Origin: Saccharum officinarum | Taxonomy: Eukaryota; Streptophyta; Magnoliopsida; Poales; Poaceae | Assembly: GCA_020631735.1 (NCBI GenBank) | Contig: CM036160.1 | Location: 8,896,746-8,960,745, forward strand | DNA: 64,000 bases | Direction: 5' to 3' | Shown here: positions 41,155 to 53,345 of the stretch, one piece after another | How the letters are laid out: each line of letters begins with the position of its first letter | How positions within the stretch are numbered: position 1 is the first letter of the stretch | Program-made: the position numbers and the translations under genes | The notes under the pieces: model-generated | Databases searched by the model: none | Told to the model about the DNA's origin: nothing | The model's input: the letters and a program-made list of their open reading frames with translations, nothing else

Positions 41155-42230
41155 TCAAGGTTCTTCTCTCAAAGAAGTCGCCTCCCCCTCAACAGCAGGT
41201 GGGGCCTCCTCAGGTGCAGCAGGAGTAGGCTGAGGAGGCGACTCGTGCAGACCCCAAGTAGTGGAAGAAGAGGGATCAGGGCCATGAGCCGAAGTAGTCA
41301 TCACCGCCTCGAGAGGGGCAGCCAATGGAGTCGGCTCGAGATCACCCCAATCGGCGCCTTTCTCATCTTCCTCAACAAAGATGCTCTCACTAATCTCCCG
41401 ATCACCTGCACATTCAAAGACAGAAGAGGAACAAGGCATTGTTTTGTCGAAAGTGACCTCACAGGTCTCCACAACTCGGTTAGTTTTAATGTTAAGTACA
41501 TGATATGCATGAGAGTGTGAAGCATAACCAAGAAAAATACCATCGGAGGACCTGGACTCGAACTTGTCCAAATTACCTTATTTCAAGATGAAGCATTTGC
41601 ACCCAAACACCCTAAAGTGGCTTACCTTGGGTGGTCGTCCGAATCGCAACTCATAAGATGTCTTCTTCATGAAAGCTCGAAGGAAAATGCGATTGGAATC
41701 ATGGCACGCGGTGTTGATCGCTTCAGCCCAATATCTCCTAGGAGTCCTATGCTCATCAAGCATCGTCTTGGCCATCTCAACAAGGGTCCAATTCTTGCAC
41801 TCAATAACACCATTTTGTTGTGGGACATAAGGAGAGAAAAACTGATGCTCAAGGCCCAAAGAAGCATAGAAAGTTTTAAAATGAGTATTCTTGAATTCTG
41901 TGCCATTGTCATTGCATATCGCTCTCTTGGCATTCTTAGGGAACTCATTTTGCAACCGAAGAATCAAATCCTGAGCATGTGAAAAAGCCTCATCCTTACT
42001 CTCCATGAAAAACACCCAAGAGTAGCGAGAAAAGTTGTCCACGATCACTAGAACGTACCACTTCCCACCATCTGACCGAACCTGAGCTAGACCAACTGTG
42101 TCCATGTGAAGTAGCTCGCTGGGTTCCTTGGTCATGACTTGGTTCATAGGTGGGTGAGAAGCGGCAACCATCTTCCCATGATGACAAGGGTGGCAAACTA
42201 AATCCTTTTTAAATTTCAACTTGGTCAATC
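41155..42230 (-). pseudogene. copia integrase remnant
   Basis: The zinc-binding end (CHPCHHGKM) is followed by the catalytic core: LHMDTVG (Asp about 42100-42102), CNDNGTEF (Asp about 41908-41910) and QQNGVIECKN (Glu about 41800-41802), with D-35-E spacing as expected. The downstream block SDGIFLGYASHSHAYHVLN is the conserved copia C-terminal region. A proline/alanine-rich tail to 41155 links to RT. A stop at 41578-41580 separates core and tail. Confidence 0.85.
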
Positions 42231-42414
42231 CTCAGATTAAATCAAGTGAGCTCAACCTAGCTAGAAGATCAAAGCTCAAGTGACCTAGTCTCCTATGCCA
42301 CTTCCAAAGCTCAGAGGAGGATCTGGCCACCAAACATCGAGAAGAGCCAAAGGAGTGAGAAAAATCAGCTCAAAAGACACGGTCAAAAGGGACAATCTGG
42401 CAAACAAGATTTCC

Positions 42415-42723
42415 CTAGGAATCAAGAACTCGAGACAAGCCGGTCTTAAAGCGCACTTGAAAGCCATCATGAAGGAGTTGCGAAACTAAAAGCAAATTGA
42501 AATGCAAATTCAAAACCAAAGCAACATCCTTCAAGACAAAACTCTCGTTAACCCGAATGGTCCCACGAGAAAGCACCTTATCTTTGCTATTGTCTCTAAA
42601 TGTGATGTACTCCTTACATTGCACGGGGTCGAGGCTAGAGAACCATTTTGAACTTTCGGTCATGTGGCGCAAACAGCCGGAATCGATGAGCCATGTGTTC
42701 TCTAGACCTCCGTCCTGCATCAA
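42415..42723 (-). pseudogene. copia aspartic protease
   Basis: The minus frame contains NTWLIDSGCLRHMT with the Asp-Ser-Gly active site at about 42676-42690, then KVLSRGTIRV and the block LHFNLLLVSQLLHDG leading to the pre-integrase region. Active-site residues are intact. The N-terminal join to gag is not resolved. Confidence 0.75.
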
Positions 42724-42983
42724 TAGAAGGACATAGCATGAGCAAATGATGCAACACTAGGGTTAGTAAACTGTGAAGGATACCAGTGTTGGCTCATTTG
42801 CCCTGAAAAAGTGTTAGGAAAAACACCAAACATGCCATGTCCCATTTGAGAAAAGTGGGCACCACGTAGGGGAAAACGTGGTCCGCTAGAACTGTAGGAC
42901 TGAAAGCCACTACCATGAGGTCCAAAGTCATATTGATCACGACCTGAACCACAACGGGCACAACCACCATGGGGTCTCACAAC

Positions 42984-45072
42984 CTAGGGCCTATCACCTT
43001 GAAGCATTGCACCTCTTGATCTAGCACTGCGCCTTTGAATAGGCGGCACATGTACTCCATGGGGCAGGCGGTATATGTTCTGGTTGTTCAACTCATACTC
43101 TCGCCGCTCATCTCTCTTCCTCCTAAAGCAAAACTCAGCAAGGTGACCATCCCTATGGCAGTAGTCACAGTGATACCTCACCTCTCTCTTGGGTGGTTGT
43201 TGGCTCACTCTCTTGTGGGTATGGTACACTCTTGGTGGCTTTTTGGCTTTAGGAAGGGGATTCTCAGAGATATTTGGTAGAGTGTCAAGTGGGTTCTTAA
43301 GATAGTTAGGTTTTGGAATCCAAACTTGTTTCTGGGGTAGAGCTTTTATAGGTTCTTTAAATACCCCATCTTTGACAACAGGCTCAGTGGGCTTAGGTGG
43401 AGTGATTTTGATCAACTTGGGAGGAGTGAAAGGTTTCTAACTTGAGTTCAAACCACTGAACTCACCAACCTTGTCATAGACATTTTCACTCTTCCCACCT
43501 AAAGCAAAGCCTACACCCGATGCACCAGTTTCCCACCTGAACTGGCTCATCATCATGCCCAACTGCGGCTCATTCCAAGACACCCAGCTCAAGATGGACC
43601 GAAGGTATGCGTTGTCTTCCTCGGTTCTCATCTTGTCGTTTCTGCAGGACTCAAGCTCTCACACCAAGCTCTCACAACGTCCACACTTAGCAACAACTTT
43701 GCTATCCGAACTGGCCTCTCAAGAGCAAAAATCTTGGCATTCTTCTTTGCCAGCTCATATTGCAAGCCTGAGCAGGACTTGCACGCACCCAACAAGCCAG
43801 ACCTAGACTTCAGCTCATCATTCTCATCAAGCAAAGCAACATATTTGGATTGCAAATCAATAAGGTTGGACATATGAACAACACACTCATCGCATTCAGC
43901 CTTATCTAACGCTACTACAGCAAGCTTCTTAGCCTCCTCAAGCTCCTTCAACGTGATTTCTAGCTTGTCCTTAAACTCTTTCCTCTCACGGGTAGCATGC
44001 TTTAACAGCTTATCTTGGCTCACCAAGGTATCAGTCATGATATCAAGTTCAACAACAAGATTATCGATGGAAGGTGTTACCTCAGTAGTGTCACTGTCGA
44101 TGGGAAGCATGTCCTTGCTAGGCTTTACTTCATCATCCACAGCCATGGTGTAGGACCCTCCATGGGTGGAATCGGCGACGAAGCAGATCCCGGTCAACTT
44201 GTTCTCGCGCTTCCTCTCGGACTCGTCGTCGCTCGAGGAGGAAGAATACCGGCCATCATCGGTGTTGTTGTTGAAGTTGCTAAGGGACGCGATGAAGGCA
44301 TGCTCCTGGGCCCTGACCTTCTTAAGGTACTTCTTCTTGAAGGCCTCCTTGTCAAATCCTCCCTTTGGCTTGTGCTTGACGGAGGTGTACTCGCACTTGT
44401 CCTTATGTTTCCAGAGTCATACTTGTCAGAGGAGTGCTTTTTCTTCTTGGGACAGTGGGCGATGAAGCGGTTAGGGTCTCCACATCCGTAGCATCCATCC
44501 TTCGGACCACCACCACGCCAGTGATTCAAGCGGTTGTTGTGAAACCGCAAGAACCGGCTGATGATCAATGCCAACTCTCGTCCCCAAGGGCCTTCAATTG
44601 CTCCTCTGTGACAGACACCAAAGAAGAGAAGGCAAACGACATCTGTGAAGGGTTAGCTAAAGAACTTGAGCAGTTACCTGAGACCAAAGCCATAGTCGGT
44701 GCAAAGGGGTTCTTGATCCTGGCTTGGGTCTGGTAGTCGATCTCGGTGGACTTGAGCTTGCTGAATAGCTCATCTACCGTGAGAGTGTCGTAGTTCGCGG
44801 ACTCAATGATAGCGAACACCTTCACATTCCACACCTTCTGATCTAGGGTATATAGAAGCTTGAGTGCCCTCTCATGATCATCATAAGATAGTTGTGCCTT
44901 GTTTGCTCGCATCTTGTTGACAATCGTCTAAAAGCGAGAAAACATGGCATCGATGGACTCACCATTCAACTAAGAGAAGTTCTCGTACCCACGCTTGTAC
45001 GTCTCGAAGAGTCTGGTTTTGACCTGAATGGCTCCCTTGTGATATCTCTGAAGCCTCACCTAGATCTCCTGA
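42984..45072 (-). pseudogene. copia gag, C-terminal two thirds
   Basis: The minus strand encodes RANKAQLSYDDHERALKLLY and following gag sequence (44912-44565). A first zinc knuckle CYGCGDPNRFIAHC (44452-44493) has Arg where the ligand His is expected. A long coiled coil (44197-43628) holds the block KEFKDKLEITLKELEEAKKL. A second knuckle CDYCHRDGHLAEFC is intact (43130-43170). Several frame breaks occur. Gag is cut at 45080 by the hAT element and resumes at 53031. Confidence 0.7.
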
Positions 45073-45080
45073 GCAGTCGC
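45073..45080. repeat. target duplication of hAT 2, left
   Basis: gcagtcgc here and at 53023-53030 flank the hAT element exactly. Removing the insert rejoins the copia gag. Confidence 0.9.
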
Positions 45081-45455
45081 CAGTGGCGAATCTAGAGCGA
45101 AATGATGGGTGGTGCACCACTTAATTCTCAACAACACTGACTGATATGATGTTCAATGAAAAATAGCACAACTAATATGTAGCTACCATATTTTAATATA
45201 AAATTTGACTTCTAACGATAGATATGAGATTTTGGTCGAAACAAAACACTCACCATTTAATAAAAAAAGTTTATCCATGGATAGAATGCCAAAATCATCA
45301 AGAAAACATGTCTGTATAGCAAAATCTTTGATCCAGGAGACCATGATGAAGATCCTACTGGCCTAAAAGGAAAGAGAACAAATAGATCAATTATTTAGCA
45401 AATAAATTGGACAATTGTTGATTAAAACTTAAAAGTAGATACATTGTGTTACCTA

Positions 45456-45968
45456 TTAGAGATCATATTTACACTCTTTTCCTTCCATGGTCATGAAACG
45501 ATGAACCACAGCCTCGTTGCTAACTTTCTTCATTTCTTCTTTCTCTAGATAGCAAATAAGTCTATGACTCAAGTGTTGATCACCCATGCGATTAGCCAAA
45601 CTTGTTTTGACAATCTTCATTCCAGAAAAGCATCTCTCAACTGTTGTAGTAGCGACAGACAGTACCAGTACAAGCTTCAAAAGTCGATAGACCAACGGAT
45701 AACGACGATGTTTCCCTACCTCAACCATTTTTTGAGAGAGCTCACCAATAGTGTTGATGTTGGAGAATCTAGCATCATCTCGCATATCAGCAATGTAAAG
45801 GCAAAGATCATGACTAAGGTCCCTCAACTCATCAGAACTAAAATCATCAGGATATAGTTTTGCTAAGCTCATTAAAGTCTCCACATCAAAAGCATGAAAT
45901 TGATCCCTTGGGTCGAAAGCAGCTGAACAAACAAGCAATTGAGAGCCTGTCTCACAAGCGGCTATCAA
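45456..45968 (-). pseudogene. hAT 2 transposase, C-terminal dimerisation part
   Basis: The frame contains FHAFDVETLMSLAKLYPDDF, YPLVYRLLKLVLVLSVATTT, ERCFSGMKIVKTSLANRMGD and LSHRLICYLEKEEMKK, the conserved hAT C-terminal dimerisation region of the TTF/ZMYM6-like subgroup. The link to the upstream part (45969-46088) has stops and a frame change. Confidence 0.8.
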
Positions 45969-46088
45969 TCTCTTGAACTATCCAATCAATAACATCATTA
46001 TAACAATCCACTTCATAGTGATGCTTGTATGTAATTCCTGTTTTTTTCTATGCTAGCGGGGATCAATATATGTGTTTTCCATTTCCAC

Positions 46089-47256
46089 TCAGTCAATTTC
46101 ATGCTTGTCACAAAACTCATTGACTTCATCTAATAATTTGTCCCACCCATCTCTTCTAAGATTATTCAAATGAAGTCTAGTTGCTTTCACACATCCAATG
46201 GCATTAACAATGTCTTGATCCTTCTTTTGCAATGCTAATGATAAGGCATTTGTGTCTGTTAATGTAGTCAACATGAGATGCAAATAAAAGGCAAAGTCAA
46301 ATGATTTAAAGTATACTCTAAGATTTGAAGCTTGATCTCTAATTTTCCAATCTCTGTCATCCTTTTCAACCACTTTTAGCACTTCAACTATTGTAGGAAA
46401 CATGTTGACTAAACTTTTAAAAGTTTTGTAATGAGAACTCCAACAAGTATCTCCGGGTCTTTGAAGGCATAGCTCTTGATTTAACCCTATGCCGGTCTCA
46501 AGTTGCCCACAACCTAATGTCGTTGTCACTTGTTCATGATTAATATCTCTAATCATATCCCGTCTCTTAGCTGATCCACCCACCACATTTAATAAGATAG
46601 AAATCATGTTTAAGAAATTGCTTACACCCTTGTGTTTTCTCACAATAGCCACAATGACTAACTGAAGTTGGTGAGCAAAACAATACACATAATAAGCTGA
46701 CCTACTTTCTCTCATGATCAATGATTGCAAGCCATTGAACTCACCTCGCATATTGCTAGCACCGTCATATCCTTGGCCTCGAACTTGCTTTAAGCTTAGT
46801 TTAAACTTTGCAAGTAGAGAATCAATACATGACTTTAGGTGAGAAGAAGTTGTTTCAGTCACATGCACAACACCAACAAACCTCTCTTTCACGATCCCAC
46901 ATTTGTCAACATACCTCAAGACCACAGCCATTTGTTCTTTGCAAGAAACATCTCTTAACTCATCAACTAGCAAGAAAAACATGTCATTGCCAAGATCTTC
47001 AAGGATAGAGTCTACAATCTCATTTGCAAAACATTCAACAATGTCCCTTTGAATTTTAGGAGCTAGCAAACAACTATTAGCTGCAGCATTTGTACTCACC
47101 GCTTTGCGTAACTCTAGATCATGTGCGAGGCTGGCAAGGTCTATTTTCCAAATATTTTCTTCTGACCTTTTATCTATGGTTAGGATGGTAAGCATCAATT
47201 TGTTTTCTCAAGCCTGGATCATATTTAATCTCCTTTTCCCAATTGAGATCATCTAT
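46089..47256 (-). pseudogene. hAT 2 transposase, central DUF4371 part
   Basis: A long minus frame, 47198-46089, carries FFLLVDELRDVSCKEQMAVV (catalytic core region), CIDSLLAKFKLSLKQVRGQG, YDGASNMRGEFNGLQSLI, YYVYCFAHQLQLVIVAIVRK and PGDTCWSSHYKTFKSL. These match the DUF4371/hAT transposase core. The protein starts further right: the reading frame DDLNWEKEIKYDPG is cut at 47257 by the solo-LTR insertion and continues at 52291. A stop lies between 47198 and the cut. Confidence 0.8.
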
Positions 47257-50200
47257 GTAACAGAACCGACCAAATTATAAGAGCACAAGTACAAAAACAA
47301 GCACCGAAGCGCTACTCTGATTTTCGAACTTGAGTCCATATAATCCCGGTAGTCAATCGAAACCACGAAGGATTTCAAACCAACTTGCTTACAACCAGGA
47401 TCGCATCATTCAACATACAACATCATACGTTATGTTACACCAGTAGTTCTGAAATAAGTTTACACACACGGAGTTGCAATTATTACAAACCAAGTTTATA
47501 AAAGTAGCGGAAGCATAAACACACCAGTTGTTTAACTACTGCCAGTCTTGTTGATCAACAACCCACAAAAGCATCAGGAAAGTACATAAAGATGATCACA
47601 CCCTAGTGATCTAGTCTTCGTCACCCGCAGGGTGGAGACAATTTTTGCAGAAGCCTTGGTAGAGCATATCATCTGCAACAGGAGGGAATAAACCCTGAGT
47701 ACTGGAATGTACTCAGCTAGACTTACCCGTTGAAAACCAGAAATAAGATGACACCAAGGATTATGCAAGGCTTTCACAAGAGGATAGCTTACATCACATT
47801 TTTGCATAAAGGCATAAGTAATTGAGATTCTTGTAACCTGTACTAGCAGTTATTTTTAGCATTTACCTATCATCTATCTTAGCACCTGTACTAAGCATGC
47901 ACTTGATTATAATCAAACAACATTATTATTTTATCCATAGCAGGTATATCATTGTGGCAACATTATATCATTCACTTAACCATCTGTTCATTTAATGAGA
48001 TCTACGTTGTCGCTGCTCAAGTCAAGTGCTCACTAACCGGGAGCGACGGCGATTCGAATCGAATTCCTATCCAGCTGGAGGGGTATTTCTAACACTCACC
48101 GCGCAGGCCCCTGCCAGGGTCGCACAAGCCACCTTTTCATATGATTCAGGAATCGCGGGTCCGAATAATGTCGCGACCCCAAGGACGACACTCTGCCAGG
48201 TGATAGGGACTCTAACCCCCCCCTTGGTCTCACGCCAATGTCCCCAAGCACATCCTTTCTCTCCTCCAAGAAGCAACCTACCATTCGATTCCCGACCTGA
48301 ACCAGATTACTCGGCTTCGCGGTCGGAATGACTTATCCGGCCAACTAAGTGTTAGACTGCGTTCAACATGACTCAAGGACGTACAGCGAATCGGTCCTTA
48401 AACGACTCAGACGGACATAGCTCCACACCCAAGACGTGAAGTGTCTTGCGGCTGTACTATCGAACTCCCGCCCGGTCTCAATTTCATTTTTAAGCATGGT
48501 TCCATCCACGATAGCCATAAAGCCACTCGTGACTCCTTCCTACATCTCGCGGATGACCGGAAATCACCCGACTTCTACCGTACTAAGCAGGGCTAAGCAT
48601 TGACACGTGCCTAAACCTAATATAGGATTAAGTACGATATCTGGACAAGGATAGGTATAATGCAACAAGTGTTTTCATATAACTCCTACAACTTAATGCA
48701 GTAAACAATTAAAAGTACTCAAGATTAATTTATAAATCAGTAGGTTCAGCATGCACCGGGGCTTGCCTTTCAGAAAGGTCGAAGGCCGGTGGTCAGGACA
48801 CTCAGGCAGGTCTTCTGCGGGAACTTCTCCGCCGGTTGGTTCCTCTAGCTGCTCCGGCTGGTCCTGGATTTCCTCCGGAATCACCGGCTCGAATTCGAGG
48901 AGAGTTACCCCCTCCGGAACACCTATTGCATGAGTGCACAATAAATATCATGGGTGCATAATGGTGCAACATGCTCGGAATGAAATGCATTTCAGAAATA
49001 AAATATAATAATCTAATCAAGTTACTTTATCAGTACGTGCAAATCTCTTCTCCGGTGGAGAAGTACTTACCTAATCTACCCAACCTAAGATATAGTTGTT
49101 CATCTTCGGTTAAGGCCCTAACACCTAACAAACACAAGAGTGACATTATTTAGGTTACCACATCCAACCCAAAATATCACGGTAAGACATTCTGGACAGC
49201 AGCTACTTGTTTCTAACATAACTGGAGATTCCCAAATCCAAAAGATATGATCTAAGACAATCTGGAAAGCTTAAGAAATGTACCACAAAATGTTTTCAGA
49301 CCACAACACTTAATTCCAAAGTTTACCTAGTTGAAATTCCAAAGTCCCAGAATCTGTTCTCTCTAAACAGAGAGCAGTCAATTCTGGACTGTCACTTTAA
49401 ACAGCAATAACTCCCAAACTACTAAGCCAAATGCTCCCAAATTTTGACACAAGCTCATTTACAAATTTTACTACAACTTTGGTATTTACAAGTTTTCCAG
49501 CAACCACCTTTATCCAAGGTCAAACCTAGAAATACTATCAGCTGTCCAGAAAACCTAAAATTGTAAAGGTTAAATATTTATTGACGTGGCAAACATTCTC
49601 TAAGACCAAACTAATACTACTCCAAGTTCACAAAGGTCACAAAAACACCAGAAAGTAAGGTGTGCCCACCTAGAATATTTATTTAAACTCATTTATTAAT
49701 TTACTTAAGTAATTAAGTGGAATTTCAAACATATATGTAAACTCCTCCTAAAATTCTACAAAAATTACAGGAGACTCTCTGACCCCAAAAGAGGCTACTG
49801 TAAAAATTTGAACTAAATTTATTCACAGGAACTTCCTACACAAAATTCCCAAGCCAAAAAGGCTGATTTTTTGTATAAATAACAAAGCATAGTAAAAAGT
49901 GTCAAACAACAGATTTCCTAATTTTCTTAGACACTCTAGGGTACCAAGACATTCTCCAAAAATTAATATGAACATTGCACAAGTAGAAAAATTACAAAAA
50001 TTCATTTAAGTATTTCCTAAAATAACAAGATAGCATTATAACTTGAAAAGTACTTAAGCACTACTACCCAAATTTTTACCAGAGCTAGAGCAAGTATAAA
50101 TGAGTCTACCCACCAAATTTCATAACTTTGGGAACACTGAAACTCAAGATATAATTTAAACAAGTTTGCATGTGCTTTAAAACACATTTCAAAGACCTAT

Positions 50201-52290
50201 TTAAATATCCCAAAAACTAAACATCACATAGCAAACTCATATTTTTCTAAAATACTACACATCATGTAGATCCTAACAAAATTTATCTCATGATTTTTTT
50301 AGCAAGTAAAACCCTAGATCTACATTTTCCAAAACTTAACCAAAACTGTGATAGAATAAATAAAAATCAAACAAATCTTATTTGTTACTGGGCCGGCCCG
50401 GGAAAGACGCGGCCCACGACTCGCGCGAGCGGCCCGCTCTTGCGCGCGGCTTGCTACGGCTCCCGCCCGCGCGCGTACGTGACTGACCAGGTGGCCCCAC
50501 CAGTCAGAGAGAGAAACGGAGGGGGGGAGACGGCCGCGACTCCGGCGAGCTCTAGCTCGCCGACGATGGCGCCACCGGCGAAGCTACGGTACCAGTGCGT
50601 TCACCTCAACCTCGCGCACCTAGGGGTACCCTCAATTGCTAGGATTATGGCGGCCAGAGAGGATGGAAGCGGTCATGGCGGCGTGCGGCCGCGGCTCGAC
50701 CAACTCCGACGAGTCGCCGGCATCCCGGCTCAATTTGCCTACCCTATGAGCATTAGCATACCTAACTATACCTACAACATGGAGGAGATAGGATAGGGGG
50801 GAGCCCGAATGGCATGGCCACGTGCGAGCTCGACGGCGACGGACATGGCGGCCCGGTGGAGCCGCCTTCGCAGTGTAGCTCACCTGAAGCGATAGCGAGG
50901 GTTCGGTGAGGGCGAGGAGGTGGAGGGGCTCACGGTGGTGCGGTGGTCTAGACGGTTTGGCGAATGGAGCTGCGGTTTGGGAGAAAGGCTCGAACGCGGT
51001 CGCCGTTCCGCTTCTCTGGTCACCGCCCGCGCGCGGAGGAGGAAGTAGAGGAGGGAATGGTGAGCGCGAGTGGTGGGGGTTGAGGTGGCGGCCCCAACTT
51101 CACGCCCGCGCGCATGCGTGCGATGTGGAGGCGACGGCAGGGCGCGAGTGCCACGCGGCCACCGAGCTCTGTCCGAGCGCCACGACGCGAAGCTGTCGGT
51201 GACGGTCGACTGAATGAAGCCCGACGTGGTGGCCTGACAGCGAATGTTTGACGTTGATTAACTCGTAAACGAGCTCGAATTAGTGACACCTCCAATTAGC
51301 AAAGTTGTAGACCTATGTGAGCACTACAAGTTTGTAAAAGATCTCATGAGCTGGTTCGGTTTAGTTAGTGACATACAGGGCCCTGAAGTGAGGTACCCAG
51401 AAACTGAAACCGAGTTTCAGTTAGCTAACCGACTGAAACTCGTTTTTCCAGGCACCATATCTCCTAAACCATTTAGAACTAGGTGATGGTGATATTGACA
51501 ATGTTGTAGAGCTATGCGTGGACAACAACTTTGTCAATTGGCTCAAAGACTGGTTCGGCCTAGTTTGTGAGTTACAAGTTGCCAAAGTGAGGAACAGTGA
51601 AACGGTTTTCAGCTTCACACTTAGCCAAAATTGCTAAGTCCCAAAACAGCCTCTAATACTGACTTGTGGGCCATTTTTGAGCATGTTCTGATCATTTTCA
51701 TGAGATGGCCATATTAGAACTTTTGTTCCTTATGAAATTCTCTACAACTTTGCTTAAGGGTGCTCCTCCATGCAAGGTCTCTAAGCTAGACTTCTTAATT
51801 GGTCAAACTAGAGCATCCTAGGGCTAAATGGTGGTCAACTACACCTTGGAGGGCATTTTGGTGATTTTGGTCAACATGAACCTTGCTCCATGAGTGACCC
51901 TAAGTATAACTAAGGTGTTGTGAGATATAATTGGCTACTCTACCCTTTAGTTACACAAATTCCTAGTGTCACATACTTTAGAACAAGTAATTCAATACTT
52001 TCACCCAAATGTTGCAAGCTCATGTTGCACATGTTGCATGAGTGTGTTGCATAACACTTGCTAATTATGTTACACTAAAGTGGTTGACATGTCTCACAAA
52101 GGAAATTGCACATAAGGTACTTGTGTGTTGCACACTACTCACTTCTTACTTCACATGAAATATAAACATATGTGACAATGTTTCCAAAGCATGTTTCACA
52201 TATTATAAGCTTATGCATGAAATGAATGATGCTTGCTTATGCTTATGCAAATGCAATGCAATTAAGGAGCTAAACACCTGAGGTGTTACA
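47257..52290 (-). mobile_element. 5.0 kb solo-LTR-like insertion in the hAT 2 transposase
   Basis: Read on the minus strand the unit begins TGTAACACCTCAGGTG and ends GGTTCTGTTACA, with an exact 5 bp target duplication atcta (47252-47256, 52291-52295). No second copy of its ends, no primer binding site and no coding domain were seen, so it looks like a solo LTR of a long-LTR family. GC-rich sequence lies at 50380-51220 and tracts of AAGTTGTAG-type words at 49471, 51301, 51501 and 51741. ORFs inside are short and composition-driven. Confidence 0.65.
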
Positions 52291-52295
52291 ATCTA

Positions 52296-53022
52296 GACAT
52301 GAATTTCTCTTATTGTTGGCTGTGACCATGTCTGGAGCTTTCCGTTTATAAAACCTCTCCATGATTACCTATCATTTTCAAGCAAAATCAAATTGTAAAT
52401 CCATAATTTGATAAATGTATATGCATATACTAAAAAGAAAAAAATCCCAATTAACTCACTAACCCTAAAGTGCCATATTACCAGATACCAGGAAAAATCA
52501 AAATCGGATAGGATGTTAGGCTTAACTTGATTGAAATATAAGATAAATAATTTAAAGGATTGATTCATTGCCTTTTCTTCTTTTGGAGCGGAAGTGCAGA
52601 ACCAGCAGTCATCTATAGAGGCAGAGGGCCAGAGGCGTCGTTGGCCTGTTGCTGATGCCGGTTGGCGGTTGCGATGGATGGATTGCAGGAAGCCGAGAAT
52701 GGGAAGAAGCAGCAGCGATGGATGGATCGTGGTTGGCGACGCCGCCGTCGGTGCCTTCGCGTCAGGCGAAAAGCCACGGCCACATCCGCCTCGTGCTCGC
52801 CGCTCGCGCACTCGTGCGGCGCGGCCAGGGAAAACTTTCACTCGACTCCTTCTCCTAGAAGCAAGCAGCGATGTGTTCACGTGGGCTTGGGCCGGTGGGG
52901 GTGGTGCCCTGTTTTGGGCCGAGGGAGCTGCACCAAGGGTGGAAAATTTCACCTGATCACGTAACCACGTCATTTGCGTGGGTGCCTGGGCATCCAGAAC
53001 AGCCAATGTATGTCCGCCCGTG
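52296..53022 (-). other. hAT 2 right arm with remaining transposase 5' region
   Basis: The transposase frame entering the solo-LTR site comes from about 52320. Beyond it there is AT-rich then GC-rich sequence (52590-52960) with overlapping ORFs in three frames and no domain. This is probably the 5' non-coding part of the transposon. Confidence 0.4.
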
Positions 53023-53030
53023 GCAGTCGC

Positions 53031-53300
53031 ACAATCAGAGACTCTTAAACTTCAGAAGAGAAAGACTTGAGAAAAGAACACTACGAGCTCTACTATTTGC
53101 GTTGTGCCGATCCTTTTGTTCTTGAGTGGTACGGGAACGAGGTTCAAGCACAACGTAAGTAGTATCCTCGCAAATCTCCCAGGCAAGCCAATCGGTCCCC
53201 TGAAGATGCGCGGACATGCAGATCTTCCAACAAGGTAGTTTGTTCCATCAAAAAATGGTGGTTTGCTGGAATCACGCTCCATGTCGCCTTCGTGAATCAC
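53031..53300 (-). pseudogene. copia gag, N-terminal part
   Basis: The minus strand starts with MERDSSKPPFFDGTNYLV (ATG near 53282 or 53300). It shifts frame to MSAHLQGTDWLAWEICEDTT, the conserved start of copia gag (UBN2-like), and runs into the hAT target site at 53030. It joins to 45072 when hAT 2 is removed. Confidence 0.75.
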
Positions 53301-53326
53301 GGACTGATTAAGGTGAAATGATCCTT

Positions 53327-53343
53327 AACTGACTCTGATACCA
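53327..53343 (-). promoter_or_regulatory. copia primer binding site
   Basis: On the minus strand TGGTATCAGAGTCAGTT, two bases inside the 5' LTR, is complementary to initiator tRNA-Met. Confidence 0.85.
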
Positions 53344-53345
53344 AT

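Larger units (their letters stand above)
45081..53022 (-). mobile_element. hAT transposon 2 (ZMYM/DUF4371 type), itself interrupted
   Basis: The ends are CAGTGGCGAATCTAGAG on the left and, reversed, CACGGGCGGACATACA on the right, a degenerate terminal repeat of the CAGTGGCGG type. The 8 bp target duplication gcagtcgc is perfect. Without the nested unit at 47257-52290 and its duplication, the element is about 2.9 kb. A transposase pseudogene is read on the minus strand. Confidence 0.85.

Noticed and set aside
48026..48331. 101 aa ORF near a tcaccgcgcaggcccctgcc word
   Set aside because: Part of the solo-LTR-like unit; the sequence is a conserved non-coding LTR block, not a gene.
50290..51295. 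168 aa and other ORFs in a GC-rich stretch
   Set aside because: Inside the 5.0 kb solo-LTR-like unit; no domain and overlapping frames on both strands.
52365..53006. 213 aa minus-strand ORF
   Set aside because: Runs from transposon arm into GC-rich sequence; no similarity to hAT transposase or copia gag, and the terminal repeat of hAT 2 lies just beyond it.
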